Positions 36,432-43,836 of a stretch of DNA of 44,690 nucleotides are shown here, piece after piece. The notes under the pieces were generated by a model, which did no database searches, had not been told where the DNA came from, and saw only the letters and a program-made list of their open reading frames with translations. Both the position numbers and the translations under genes were made by a program. Source of the DNA: Ravibacter sp964559125 (GTDB taxonomy: Bacteria > Bacteroidota > Bacteroidia > Cytophagales > Spirosomataceae). The stretch covers positions 1-44,690 of the forward strand of contig CAZLGW010000043.1 of NCBI GenBank assembly GCA_964559125.1. Reading direction: 5' to 3'. Numbering within the stretch: position 1 is the first letter of the stretch; each line of letters starts with the position of its first letter.

Positions 36432-37579
36432 CGGAAAGAGTACCGCCGAACCGGAAGCTGTCGGACGACGAGCTTCTGGCGCGCTACAATCTGGCGCGCG
36501 AGCTGGGCCAGCGGCAGGCGGCCGCGCAGTTGGGCATCAGCCGCACCACGTTGCGGGAGCAGATCGACCGCGCGGTTAAACGCGGATTGACGGAGGCCAC
36601 GCTGGGTCAGCCGTTGCCGGAGGGCTATCTGCTGGGCAAGGTCACCTCGCTGGTTTCCGAGGACGGCACCCGCATGGAGTGGCAGCACCGGCACCCGGAG
36701 CTGGAGCAGGTGCGGCAGGCTGTGGACGCCATTCTGTCCGCGCTGGAGGACGTCCCGCCGGCCGAGCCCCTGCCAGCGCCGGTCCCGCGCGAGGACGGCC
36801 CGGACCCGCGGCTGGTGGTCTTCCCGATCCCCGACGTCCACCTTGGGCAGTATAGCTGGGCCAAGGAGACCGGCGAGAATTACGATATTCGCATCGCGAC
36901 GGAACAGGTGAAGCGGACCATCGGGCTGCTGGCGCAGGTCACGCCGGAGACCGACACGGCTATCGTGCTGGTGCTGGGCGACTTCTTCCATGCGGACAAC
37001 TCGGAGGCAACCACGTTCAAGAGCGGCAACCACATGGACGTGGACAGCCGCTATGACAAGGTGCTGCACGCGGGTGCGGAGCTGCTGGCATGGGTGATCG
37101 ACCTGCTGCGCCAGAAGTATCCCCGTGTCGTGGTGCGGGTGCTGCCCGGCAACCACGACCCGCATGTGAGCGCGGCGCTCACGCTCGCCATGACGCACCG
37201 GTATGTCAACGAAGCGCGGGTGGAGGTCGACCGCACGCCGGGGAACCTGTGGTTCTTCCAGTGGGGCGCAACGATGCTGGCCGCCAGCCACGGCGACAAG
37301 ATCAGCGCCAAGATGATGCCGGGGGTCATGGCGAGTGTCGCGCCGGTGATCTGGGGCGGGACGCGGCACCGCTACGCCTACCTCGGGCACTCGCACAAGC
37401 GGGTCACCGGGCCGAGTGCCGACGAGCACGGCGGGGCGATCTGGGAGATATTCCAAGCCGTCACCGCGCGCGATGCGTTTAACCGCAGTATGGGACGCGC
37501 CTATGGTCGCTCCCTGACCGCGATCGTGCTTGATCGCGAAGACGGCGAGATTACCCGCTTTCGGGAGTTGATCCGATGA
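36428..37579 (+). CDS. Metallophosphoesterase with N-terminal helix-turn-helix, 383 aa
   Basis: Residues 12-52 are a helix-turn-helix (LSDDELLARYNLARELGQRQAAAQLGISRTTLREQIDRAVK). The calcineurin-like core gives PIPDVHLG (Asp136, His138), VLGDFFHADN (Asp185), LPGNHDP (Asn242, His243), ASHGDK and GHSHKRV, the full metal-binding set. Such phage enzymes are DNA-associated phosphoesterases and could process ends or nucleotides. It overlaps the polymerase stop (ATGA). The HTH suggests sequence-directed action, possibly at DNA sites. The family is strongly supported; the substrate is unknown. Confidence 0.88.
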   Translation: MTERVPPNRKLSDDELLARYNLARELGQRQAAAQLGISRTTLREQIDRAVKRGLTEATLGQPLPEGYLLGKVTSLVSEDGTRMEWQHRHPELEQVRQAVDAILSALEDVPPAEPLPAPVPREDGPDPRLVVFPIPDVHLGQYSWAKETGENYDIRIATEQVKRTIGLLAQVTPETDTAIVLVLGDFFHADNSEATTFKSGNHMDVDSRYDKVLHAGAELLAWVIDLLRQKYPRVVVRVLPGNHDPHVSAALTLAMTHRYVNEARVEVDRTPGNLWFFQWGATMLAASHGDKISAKMMPGVMASVAPVIWGGTRHRYAYLGHSHKRVTGPSADEHGGAIWEIFQAVTARDAFNRSMGRAYGRSLTAIVLDREDGEITRFRELIR

Positions 37580-38130
37580 ACCGGCTGTGGGAGGACGACA
37601 ACCCGCAGATCCCCGAGATCGACATTCACAAGGACAGGGAACCGGGGCGCTACGTCCCGCATGACGGAAAGGATGACGGCGCAATCATGGCCCCCCTTTA
37701 TGACTTCTACATCATCGGCTCGCTGCGGAACCCGGAGATCCCGGCGATCCACCGCCGGCTGGCATATGCCGGGCTGGTCCCCTTCTCGGAATGGTTCGCC
37801 GCCGGCCCGGAGGCCGACGACCGGTGGCGCGACTACGAGACGGCGCTCGGCACCAGCTACCGGGTGGCGCTGGAATTGCCGCATGCGCGCACGGTCTTTG
37901 ACTTCGACCGCGATCACCAGCGCATCAGCCACGCCGCGCTGCTGGTCAACCCCACCGGCCGCAGCGGCCACCTCGAACTCGGCGTGATGATCGGCGAGGG
38001 CAAGCCCGGGTATATCTTGCTGTCCGGCAAGGAGGACCGCTGGGACGTGATGTACCGGTACGCCACGCTGGTGACCGACGAGCTGGACGAGATCGTGACG
38101 CACTATCGCAAGTGGAGGGCCACCCAGTGA
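37576..38130 (+). CDS. Nucleoside 2-deoxyribosyltransferase-like protein, 184 aa
   Basis: Starts MNRLWEDDNPQIPEI, overlapping the previous stop. The core DFYIIGSLRNPEIPAIHRRLAYAGLVPFSEW (42-72) matches the start of the deoxyribosyltransferase/DUF4406 fold, and ISHAALLVNPTGRSGHLELGVMIGEGKPGYILL (118-150) carries the conserved Glu (HLELG) used as nucleophile, and the 'gkp-yil' strand. The N-terminal 40 residues are an extra polar extension. These enzymes exchange bases on deoxynucleosides. Adjacent to a second protein of the same fold and near a dNTP pyrophosphatase domain, it probably edits the nucleotide pool. Confidence 0.8.
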   Translation: MNRLWEDDNPQIPEIDIHKDREPGRYVPHDGKDDGAIMAPLYDFYIIGSLRNPEIPAIHRRLAYAGLVPFSEWFAAGPEADDRWRDYETALGTSYRVALELPHARTVFDFDRDHQRISHAALLVNPTGRSGHLELGVMIGEGKPGYILLSGKEDRWDVMYRYATLVTDELDEIVTHYRKWRATQ

Positions 38131-38513
38131 TCTACCTCGCTTCTCCCTACACGGACCTCGACCCGCATGTGGTGGAGTACCGGGTCAGGATAACCGCGAA
38201 GCTGACCTACGCATTGTGGAAGCGCGGTTTCACGGTCTTCTCGCCGATCGTCCATAGCGCCGGCCTGATCGAGTACACCCCGCAGGCGGCCAAGCAAGAG
38301 CATGCGTGGTGGATGGCGCATGACATTGTGCTCCTTGAAGTCGCGGAGGCACTGTGGGTGCATGCCCTGCCGGGATGGAGCGCCAGCCGCGGCGTGCAGC
38401 ACGAAATCCAGTGGTGGCACAAGGCCGGGCGGCGGGAGCCTGTTCGGGTTGTGGACTTCTCGTTTGTGTTTGACCGCGCGGCCGACCTGCCGCCGCTCTT
38501 GGAGGATCTGTGA
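38127..38513 (+). CDS. DUF1937 / deoxyribosyltransferase-fold protein, 128 aa
   Basis: GTG start overlaps the previous TGA (GTGA) with GGAGGG seven bases upstream; an earlier GTG at 38112 lacks one. VIYLASPYTDLDPHVVEYR and GFTVFSPIVHSAGLIEY follow the DUF1937 signature; MAHDIVLLEVAEALWVHALPGWSASRGVQHEIQWWH provides the conserved Trp-Ser-x-Ser-x-G-x-x-x-E. The fold is a Rossmann-like nucleoside deoxyribosyltransferase, and the conserved Glu would be the nucleophile. It is a second, shorter homologue of the previous protein. Coupled translation suggests a functional pair or heterodimer. Confidence 0.82.
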   Translation: MIYLASPYTDLDPHVVEYRVRITAKLTYALWKRGFTVFSPIVHSAGLIEYTPQAAKQEHAWWMAHDIVLLEVAEALWVHALPGWSASRGVQHEIQWWHKAGRREPVRVVDFSFVFDRAADLPPLLEDL

Positions 38514-38695
38514 TGTTCCGGTGGTTTAAACGCGCCGACCCGCCGCCGCGTCCGGGGTATACCCTGATCGCGACTATTCCGCCCCACGGCGATCCCGTTG
38601 TCGCTCCGGGTTATGTCGTGACCCAGACGGTAGACGACTTCGGTCGAGGCACCTACGCCGTTTTCAAGGAGGATACCCCTTATGCGGACCTTTGA
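38513..38695 (+). CDS. Small hypothetical protein, 60 aa
   Basis: ATG overlaps the preceding TGA (TGATG) with GGAGGATCTG upstream. MFRWFKRADPPPRPGYTLIATIPPHGDPVVAPGYVVTQTVDDFGRGTYAVFKEDTPYADL is basic at its start and beta-rich afterwards. A GTTTAAAC copy gives F-K-R at residues 5-7. It overlaps the start of the DUF5664 gene by 14 bases. No family recognised; may be a partner of the neighbouring nucleotide enzymes. Confidence 0.7.
   Translation: MFRWFKRADPPPRPGYTLIATIPPHGDPVVAPGYVVTQTVDDFGRGTYAVFKEDTPYADL
38524..38531. repeat. GTTTAAAC palindrome (copy 10)
   Basis: Exact copy in the first codons of the 60-aa gene (Trp-Phe-Lys-Arg). It is the only exact copy in the rightward block, where other copies are the GTTTAACC form. 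Confidence 0.88.
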
Positions 38696-38996
38696 CACCG
38701 GGGCGACCCGCGACAGCAACGACAACAAGCTGGCATACGACGGCTTCCTCTCGCCGGTCGCACTGCGGCGGTTCGCCCTTTATATGCACCACCACCGCCT
38801 CCAGCCGGACGGCACCCTGCGGGACGCGGGGAACTGGAAGAAGGGCATCCCGCTGGACAGCTACAAGGAGAGCCTGATCCGTCACGTCATGGACTTCTGG
38901 GAGTTTGCCGAAAACGGCGAGCTGGAAGCCGCGGACGAAGCCGCCTGCGCTATCCTGTTCAATGTGCAGGGCTGGCTGCACGAGAGGAACAAGTGA
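38682..38996 (+). CDS. DUF5664 dATP/dGTP diphosphohydrolase-domain protein, 104 aa
   Basis: MRTFDTGATRDSNDNKLAYDGFLSPVALRRFALYMHHHRLQPDGTLRDAGNWKKGIPLDSYKESLIRHVMDFWEF matches the DUF5664 domain (dATP/dGTP diphosphohydrolase, MazG-related all-alpha fold): R-D-x-N-x-x-K-L-x-Y-D-G, the GNWxKGIP block and H-x-x-D-x-x-E in the third helix. These proteins trim specific dNTPs. No PurZ-like gene is seen, so a 2-aminoadenine genome is not indicated. AAGGAGG precedes the ATG. With the two transferase-fold genes it forms a nucleotide-editing cassette. Family name is confident; the actual substrate is not. Confidence 0.85.
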   Translation: MRTFDTGATRDSNDNKLAYDGFLSPVALRRFALYMHHHRLQPDGTLRDAGNWKKGIPLDSYKESLIRHVMDFWEFAENGELEAADEAACAILFNVQGWLHERNK

Positions 38997-38997
38997 G

Positions 38998-39147
38998 ATG
39001 GACGAAACCGAATTTCAGGCTGCGCTGCTACGGCTGATCAACCGGGCGCGGGCGGCCGAGACGATCCCGCTGGAGATGCTGATCGCGATCCTTGACACGG
39101 AACTGGAGGGCCTGACCACGGCCCACGACGAAGGGGAGGACTTCTGA
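38998..39147 (+). CDS. Small helical protein, 49 aa
   Basis: MDETEFQAALLRLINRARAAETIPLEMLIAILDTELEGLTTAHDEGEDF, an acidic helical hairpin. It starts one base after the DUF5664 stop and is the last rightward gene before the convergent terminator. Similar short phage proteins with Trp-less amphipathic helices act as small regulators, but none is recognised here. Confidence 0.7.
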   Translation: MDETEFQAALLRLINRARAAETIPLEMLIAILDTELEGLTTAHDEGEDF

Positions 39148-39168
39148 TGAGCTGGGCGTCCGGGGCAC

Positions 39169-39194
39169 GAAAAAGGGGGCTGGAAAGCCCCCTT
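39169..39194 (-). terminator. Convergent terminator between rightward and leftward blocks
   Basis: A 7-bp stem GGGGGCT/AGCCCCC with a 4-base loop at 39175-39192. Read leftward it is followed by TTTTTC, giving a good terminator for the holin end of the late transcript. Read rightward it is followed by TTCTG, so it may also stop the replication transcript. Confidence 0.82.
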
Positions 39195-39221
39195 CTGCAA
39201 TCGGCGTCGGCGTTTTACGCC

Positions 39222-39419
39222 TTAGCCGCGGTCACCGCGGAGGGTGACATACAGGCTGCCCCCGATGCCGGCAAGGACGCCGATCGCGCCGAGGATGACC
39301 TCGACGCTGTCCACGATGGCCGCGCCCTCCTCGGCCGAGAGGACGCCGAGGGTGACGAAGACGGCACCGACGACGGACGCGGCATGGCGCGCGAAGTTCC
39401 CGCTAAGCTTGAAGCCCAT
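39222..39419 (-). CDS. Holin-like small membrane protein, 65 aa
   Basis: ATG 39419 with AGGAGATCATC upstream; the longer frame includes a spurious extension. MGFKLSGNFARHAASVVGAVFVTLGVLSAEEGAAIVDSVEVILGAIGVLAGIGGSLYVTLRGDRG has two transmembrane helices (about 13-29 and 39-59), a basic N-terminus and a basic C-terminal tail: class II holin topology. It is the last gene of the leftward late transcript. With the peptidase endolysin it would give host lysis. Alternative: an unrelated small membrane protein. Confidence 0.75.
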   Translation of the reverse strand: MGFKLSGNFARHAASVVGAVFVTLGVLSAEEGAAIVDSVEVILGAIGVLAGIGGSLYVTLRGDRG

Positions 39420-39456
39420 GATGATCTCCTGTTTGCTGGCTGGCTGGAAGACGGAG

Positions 39457-39485
39457 ATTATACCCCGATCCGGCCGGGGGGTCAA
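39457..39485 (-). promoter_or_regulatory. Strong promoter, TTGACC-17-TATAAT
   Basis: Read leftward: -35 TTGACC (39480-39485), 17-bp spacer, perfect -10 TATAAT (39457-39462). The TGA of the upstream gene (GAT-TGA) is in the -35 box. It drives only the holin-like gene, giving independent lysis control. Confidence 0.85.
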
Positions 39486-39691
39486 TCCTTGAGCCACGGC
39501 GGCCGCCGGCCGAAAACCCGCGCCCACGCATAGGCGAACACCTGCGTTTCAGCGATGCGCAGCATGGTCCAGATCAGGGTGAGGGCGGCCGCTGCCGGCG
39601 GCAACCACTGCGCCAGCGCCCCGATCAGGACCCCCACGCTGGTCACGTCGACCGACAGCCGCTCGGCGTCATTCAGTTCTGGGATTTTCAT
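39482..39691 (-). CDS. Small membrane-associated protein, 69 aa (possible antiholin or holin)
   Basis: MKIPELNDAERLSVDVTSVGVLIGALAQWLPPAAAALTLIWTMLRIAETQVFAYAWARVFGRRPPWLKD has two hydrophobic helices (16-29 and 33-50), followed by an amphipathic, Arg-rich tail. Similar short genes lie next to holins and are holins or antiholins. Start overlaps the end of the 897-aa gene by 23 bases. The TGA is inside the promoter of the next gene. Role beyond membrane association is inference. Confidence 0.7.
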   Translation of the reverse strand: MKIPELNDAERLSVDVTSVGVLIGALAQWLPPAAAALTLIWTMLRIAETQVFAYAWARVFGRRPPWLKD

Positions 39692-42362
39692 CTTCCCCGC
39701 CCTCCTGCAATATCTGCTGGGTCGCGTACTCGAACGCGACGTCCGCGCCGACCGTTCCGGTGATCATGCTGCGGATATAGTCGCCCTCGGCGCGCAGCTC
39801 GCGCAGGTTTTCCGGCATGCGCCGCCTGATGTACTTGTCATAACGCGCGTCGGTGAGCATCTTCGACAGCATGACGTTGGCCGGCGGGTGCCCCACCAGA
39901 AACCGCATTGCGCCGCCGATGAACCCCGCGCCGATCGACTGCGATTGCAGCGCGGTAAGTCCGACGTCCTTGGCTCCCTGCGCGCCGCTGATCCGGCCGA
40001 ACTTTTCCATAATGCCGCGATATGCCCGTTCCGCCACACCGCCCTCGATCCGAGAGGCGTCGGTCAGGATGCGGCGCAGGTGCTTGGTGCCGGCGTACCC
40101 CAGCACTTCGGTCGTGATGTCACCATAATCGGCCGCGTCGAGCATCTGCGCCATGCGCTTTGGCGAACCCCCGGACTGCTGATAGAGGTAGTCGATCACA
40201 CCATTGCGGAGCCCTTGCGCGGCTTCCGGCGGCGCATTCTCGCGGGTCATGCCGTCCATAATCTGTCGCACCCGGGCAATCCGGTTTGATCCGCTGAACA
40301 ACGACGCCACGGCGCGCTGGCTGTCTTCGCCGGCAAACGCCGTGAAGGCGCTTTCCTGTATCTCCCGCTCGCGCTGCATGGCGATATTCAGGCTGCGGCG
40401 ATCATGCTCGTAGCCCGGCCATTGCTTCTCGAAATTACGGATGAACCGCTCGGCCTGCGGGCTGTTCGCCCACTGGAGGGCCTTCTTCGCGGCCGGGGTC
40501 ATATCCTCGGCTGGGACATTGGTCAAGCTGCCGATGTGCTCGCGCGCAAACGCGCTGGCGCGCTGTACCAGTGCCGGCCGTGCCAGCTCCTGCGCAGCAT
40601 CGGCAAGCTGGCGGCCGCCACGCTCGCTGCGAAGTACCGCCATGGCGGCGCGTGCAGGCTCCGCGAGGAAGTCCGGGTTACGGCGGGACAGCCCCACGAA
40701 CTGGCCGAGCGCGCCCCTTGTGAACGTGTTGTGCGTCCAGCGTGTATACGCCAAGGCCCGTTGCATGTTCCCCGATCGGTCGGTGTTTTCCAGCGCGTTC
40801 ATCAAGGCTTGGTCGATCCTGACGTAGTTACGCCGCAGGCTGCCGTTGTCAACGCCCTCACGGAGCCGCGCTTGAATGGTCGAGTGGACGTTAAGCAGAT
40901 CCTCGACTGTGGTGGACCCGGGGTTCTTGGCCTCCGCTGCCCGCAGCTCCTTGACCGTCTTCAACACGTCGCCCGGAAGCTGGTCCTGCCCTGACGGCCG
41001 CGTGTTTAAACGAACACTGTTGACATATGCGAACAGCCGATGCGGCTCGGCAACTGGCTGCCGCTTGTCGACCGCATTCCACAGCGGCTGCGCGTTTGCC
41101 TGCGCGGCCTTGTATGCGCCGCGCGCCGCACGCCACAGGCGTTCGGCCGATGCGGTTGTGTCGCCCGTAGTGTGGCCCGCCATGTCCGCCATGCGCCGCC
41201 GGAGGTCGGCGTTGGCGCGCTCGATGTCGCCCTTGACGGCTTCCTCGGCCCACGTCTTGGCCTCGACCGGGTCGGGGCTGTCACGGAGCGGTCGCGGCTG
41301 CGCGGGCCGCTGTTCGCCGGTCACACCGCGCCGCAGCGTATCCCAGCCGCGGCGTGCATAGGTCGGGATCTCCGGGTCAAGAACGCGCTCGGCCAGCCGG
41401 CGGCCGACCCGCGCACCGGCCGTCGCCCCCACCGCGGTTCCGAGCGCGAAGCCCCCGCCGCCGCCAGCCATGAGCCCCGCGCCGCCGCCAATCAAGCCGC
41501 CAGTCGCGCCGCCGGCAACGCGGGCGGTCTGCCGGGTCAGCGACACGCTGGGACCAGCGCCGGCAACCATCGCCCCGACCATCCCGCCGAGCGGGCCGCC
41601 GATCTTCTCGTCGCCCGCCTGCGCGCCCATGCTGGCCGCCACCTCGGTGCCGAGGGCCAGCCCCGGCTGCGAGCGGACGGCCGCCAGCACTTCACGGGGC
41701 GCGCTGCCGACCGCCTGCGCGAACCGGCCCGTACCGGTTGCGGCCGGAACCGTAGTTGCCCCGGGGACCGCGCCCATCAGGCCGCCTGCTCCGTACATGG
41801 CCGTGAAGGCGATAAGGGCATCCACCACCGGCTTGCCCATCCGATAGGCCATGTTGTCCAGCGCCTCGGTCGGCATGCCCATGCGCTCCATGCCGGTTTT
41901 CAGCGCCTCGGTCATGCCGCCTTCGCGCGCCCATGTGTCGGCCAAGTCGAAGTCGGGATCAGCCAAGGCGGCCAGCTCCAGCGCCGGGCCGACAACAAGG
42001 AAGTCCACGACGCCGCCCGCGGTTTCCGCCAGCGCCGAGTTGAAGCCCTGCGCGATGCTGAACAGCGGGTCCAGCATGGCCTGCGCCGTGCCGGTCATCT
42101 CGTCGCGCCGGGTGCCGAGAAACGAGTAGTCCGGGGTGGTCGGCGTTGCCGGCACGCTGGGCGCGCCGTCCAACGTGAACGGCACCGGCTCGTCGGGCGG
42201 CTGCACGGAACCATCCGGGCTCGGCGGCAGGAGCGCGCCGACCGGTGGAGCTGCGGGAGCTGGAGCGGCGGCCGGTGGTTGGCCGACGACACCGCCCGCA
42301 GGCAGATCGAGAACGAAAGGGACGGGCTGCTGCTGTTCGTCGTTTAAACGCTTATTGGGCAT
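39669..42362 (-). CDS. Large internal (ejection) virion protein, 897 aa
   Basis: Starts MPNKRLNDEQQQPVPF; the first 80 residues are Pro/Ala-rich. Residues about 180-330 are Gly/Ala-rich hydrophobic segments (GAGGLMGAVPGATTVPAATG, GGATGGLIGGGAGLMAGGGGGFALGTAVGATAGARVG), typical of internal proteins that insert into the host envelope. Residues 380-880 are long helical, with many Arg and Asp residues. Comparable in size and order to podovirus core/ejection proteins. It overlaps the upstream gene by 11 bases and carries a GTTTAAAC copy at codons 5-7. No transglycosylase motif is seen in it. Confidence 0.8.
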   Translation of the reverse strand: MPNKRLNDEQQQPVPFVLDLPAGGVVGQPPAAAPAPAAPPVGALLPPSPDGSVQPPDEPVPFTLDGAPSVPATPTTPDYSFLGTRRDEMTGTAQAMLDPLFSIAQGFNSALAETAGGVVDFLVVGPALELAALADPDFDLADTWAREGGMTEALKTGMERMGMPTEALDNMAYRMGKPVVDALIAFTAMYGAGGLMGAVPGATTVPAATGTGRFAQAVGSAPREVLAAVRSQPGLALGTEVAASMGAQAGDEKIGGPLGGMVGAMVAGAGPSVSLTRQTARVAGGATGGLIGGGAGLMAGGGGGFALGTAVGATAGARVGRRLAERVLDPEIPTYARRGWDTLRRGVTGEQRPAQPRPLRDSPDPVEAKTWAEEAVKGDIERANADLRRRMADMAGHTTGDTTASAERLWRAARGAYKAAQANAQPLWNAVDKRQPVAEPHRLFAYVNSVRLNTRPSGQDQLPGDVLKTVKELRAAEAKNPGSTTVEDLLNVHSTIQARLREGVDNGSLRRNYVRIDQALMNALENTDRSGNMQRALAYTRWTHNTFTRGALGQFVGLSRRNPDFLAEPARAAMAVLRSERGGRQLADAAQELARPALVQRASAFAREHIGSLTNVPAEDMTPAAKKALQWANSPQAERFIRNFEKQWPGYEHDRRSLNIAMQREREIQESAFTAFAGEDSQRAVASLFSGSNRIARVRQIMDGMTRENAPPEAAQGLRNGVIDYLYQQSGGSPKRMAQMLDAADYGDITTEVLGYAGTKHLRRILTDASRIEGGVAERAYRGIMEKFGRISGAQGAKDVGLTALQSQSIGAGFIGGAMRFLVGHPPANVMLSKMLTDARYDKYIRRRMPENLRELRAEGDYIRSMITGTVGADVAFEYATQQILQEGGEDENPRTE
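41004..41011. repeat. GTTTAAAC palindrome (copy 11)
   Basis: Exact copy inside the 897-aa gene, read Arg-Leu-Asn (CGT-TTA-AAC). Confidence 0.88.
42342..42349. repeat. GTTTAAAC palindrome (copy 12)
   Basis: Exact copy at codons 5-7 of the 897-aa gene (Arg-Leu-Asn), just beyond the stop of the upstream gene at 42352. Flank is CGTTTAAACG, a 10-bp palindrome. Confidence 0.9.
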
Positions 42363-43824
42363 TCTGGTACACCCGGAGCTGTCCATTCAGATAGAACGTA
42401 TCACCCGGCTGTAGCTGCCCGGCGCTGATGGCGGCACGCGCCGCGTCTTCGGTCGCGAAGGTCGGTGGCGCCCCGGACTGCCCGGACTGCTGCGCGGTTG
42501 GGGCGGCAGGTGCTGCGCCGGGTGCCGGGAGCGGCGGGGCCGCGGGATCGGCGGGTGTTGCCGGCTGGCCGGGGATCGCAGGAACCGACCCGCTGCCGAA
42601 GATCCGGTCCAGCGCCTCGCCGAGCACGGCGGGGGCTTGCTGGATCGCGGTCACCGCCGGACCCGGCTCGGTCATGACAATGCGCAGCCGCTCGCGGAGC
42701 TGTTCCCGGGTCGGCATGTCCATGCGCAGGGCCTGATACGCGCGCAGCTCGCTTTCGGCCTCCAGCCGCTGCGCCCGCGATGCGCCGCTGTTCGCGGCCA
42801 TGGTGGACACGGCGTCAGCCTCGGCCCGGTCGAGGACGTCGTGAATGCCGATCAGGTTGTTGACCATCTGGGCCGGGGTGCTGGACCGCTGGGTGTCAAG
42901 GATTGCCTCGACGGTGTCCGCATCGCGGGCAAGGCGGCCGTCGTGGCGAAGGCCGCGCAGGCGGTGGCGGATCTGCTCGATCCCCTGCTGATACTGCCGA
43001 TGCCGGGTGGCGGCAAGGTTCGGGTCGAACTCGCCGCCGATCTGCCCAAGGCGCACCAGCATGCTCGCCGTCGTGCCGACGCCGTAGACGATCTCGGAGG
43101 GGTCTTCGATCCCTTCGATATACAGGCCCGGCGCGCGTTCGGCTGCCGGCTCGGGCAGCCCGGTTTCGGGCGCGCCGTCCCGCCCCGGAACGCCTAGGTT
43201 GATTTCTTCCCCGGTAATCATGTTGATGACATACTGATCGCCGTTCCAGCGTTCCGCGATCTGGAAGGCGCCGCCGCCGAACAGGGCAGCCTGTTCCTCG
43301 TCAATCTTGCCCATACGGAGCAACGCCCGCGCCGCGCGCTCGGCGGCCACGGTGTTGCCGTTGGCGTTGTCTTCCAACTGGGCGGCCGCGATCATCGCCA
43401 AGTCTTCCTGCGGAAGCATGGAGATCCCCGCCAACCCGGCGAAGGTCTGTTCCTCGGTGGTCGGAGTGCGGTGCAGCGCCGACGCCTGCCCGTCCGGGGT
43501 GACGGCCAGAAGCTCTTGGCCCGGGCTGTTCTGGAAATATTGGGTTTCAGGGGCCGGCGGGTGCGCCATTTGCATGTACTGCGTGATCTGGTTGAGGTCG
43601 CCGCCCTGCGTGAAGTAGTCCATCCCCTCGGGGGTGGACAGCCACTGCATCAGACCGCGCTGTGGGTCGCCGGCCTGTTGCACGGACTGCTGGAGGGTCG
43701 CCAGCCCGGCGTGCTGCGCCTGCCCGCGCCGCTGGCTGTCGCTCGGCAGGCCGAGAGCCATGCCGACCGCGCCGGTGACGCCGCCGCGCGACGGCGAAAA
43801 GAGGGTCTGGAACGGATTTGCCAT
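42352..43824 (-). CDS. Internal virion protein, 490 aa
   Basis: Starts MANPFQTLFSPSRGGVTGAVGMALGLPSD with AAGGACCGCCGC before the ATG. Residues 35-75 are Gln-rich; residues 130-300 are helical with Glu/Arg/Ala (EEQTFAGLAGISMLPQEDLAMIAAAQLEDN, RHRQYQQGIEQIRHRLRGLRHDG). The C-terminal 90 residues are Pro/Ala-rich followed by a small domain (FATEDAARAAISAGQLQPGDTFYLNGQLRVYQ), resembling a peptidoglycan- or partner-binding domain with the pattern A-x-A-x-G-x-L-x-x-G-D. It is between the two other internal proteins. Family not named; ejection-complex role inferred. Confidence 0.78.
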   Translation of the reverse strand: MANPFQTLFSPSRGGVTGAVGMALGLPSDSQRRGQAQHAGLATLQQSVQQAGDPQRGLMQWLSTPEGMDYFTQGGDLNQITQYMQMAHPPAPETQYFQNSPGQELLAVTPDGQASALHRTPTTEEQTFAGLAGISMLPQEDLAMIAAAQLEDNANGNTVAAERAARALLRMGKIDEEQAALFGGGAFQIAERWNGDQYVINMITGEEINLGVPGRDGAPETGLPEPAAERAPGLYIEGIEDPSEIVYGVGTTASMLVRLGQIGGEFDPNLAATRHRQYQQGIEQIRHRLRGLRHDGRLARDADTVEAILDTQRSSTPAQMVNNLIGIHDVLDRAEADAVSTMAANSGASRAQRLEAESELRAYQALRMDMPTREQLRERLRIVMTEPGPAVTAIQQAPAVLGEALDRIFGSGSVPAIPGQPATPADPAAPPLPAPGAAPAAPTAQQSGQSGAPPTFATEDAARAAISAGQLQPGDTFYLNGQLRVYQNAQ

Positions 43825-43836
43825 ATGCGGCGGTCC

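Noticed and set aside
38682..38996. 2-aminoadenine (Z) genome suggested by the DUF5664 protein
   Set aside because: No PurZ-like synthetase or DatZ-like phosphohydrolase is seen, and DUF5664 is widespread in phages without Z DNA.
39147..39533. Rightward 128-codon frame after the last rightward gene
   Set aside because: It runs through the terminator stem and over the holin-like gene; no ribosome site.
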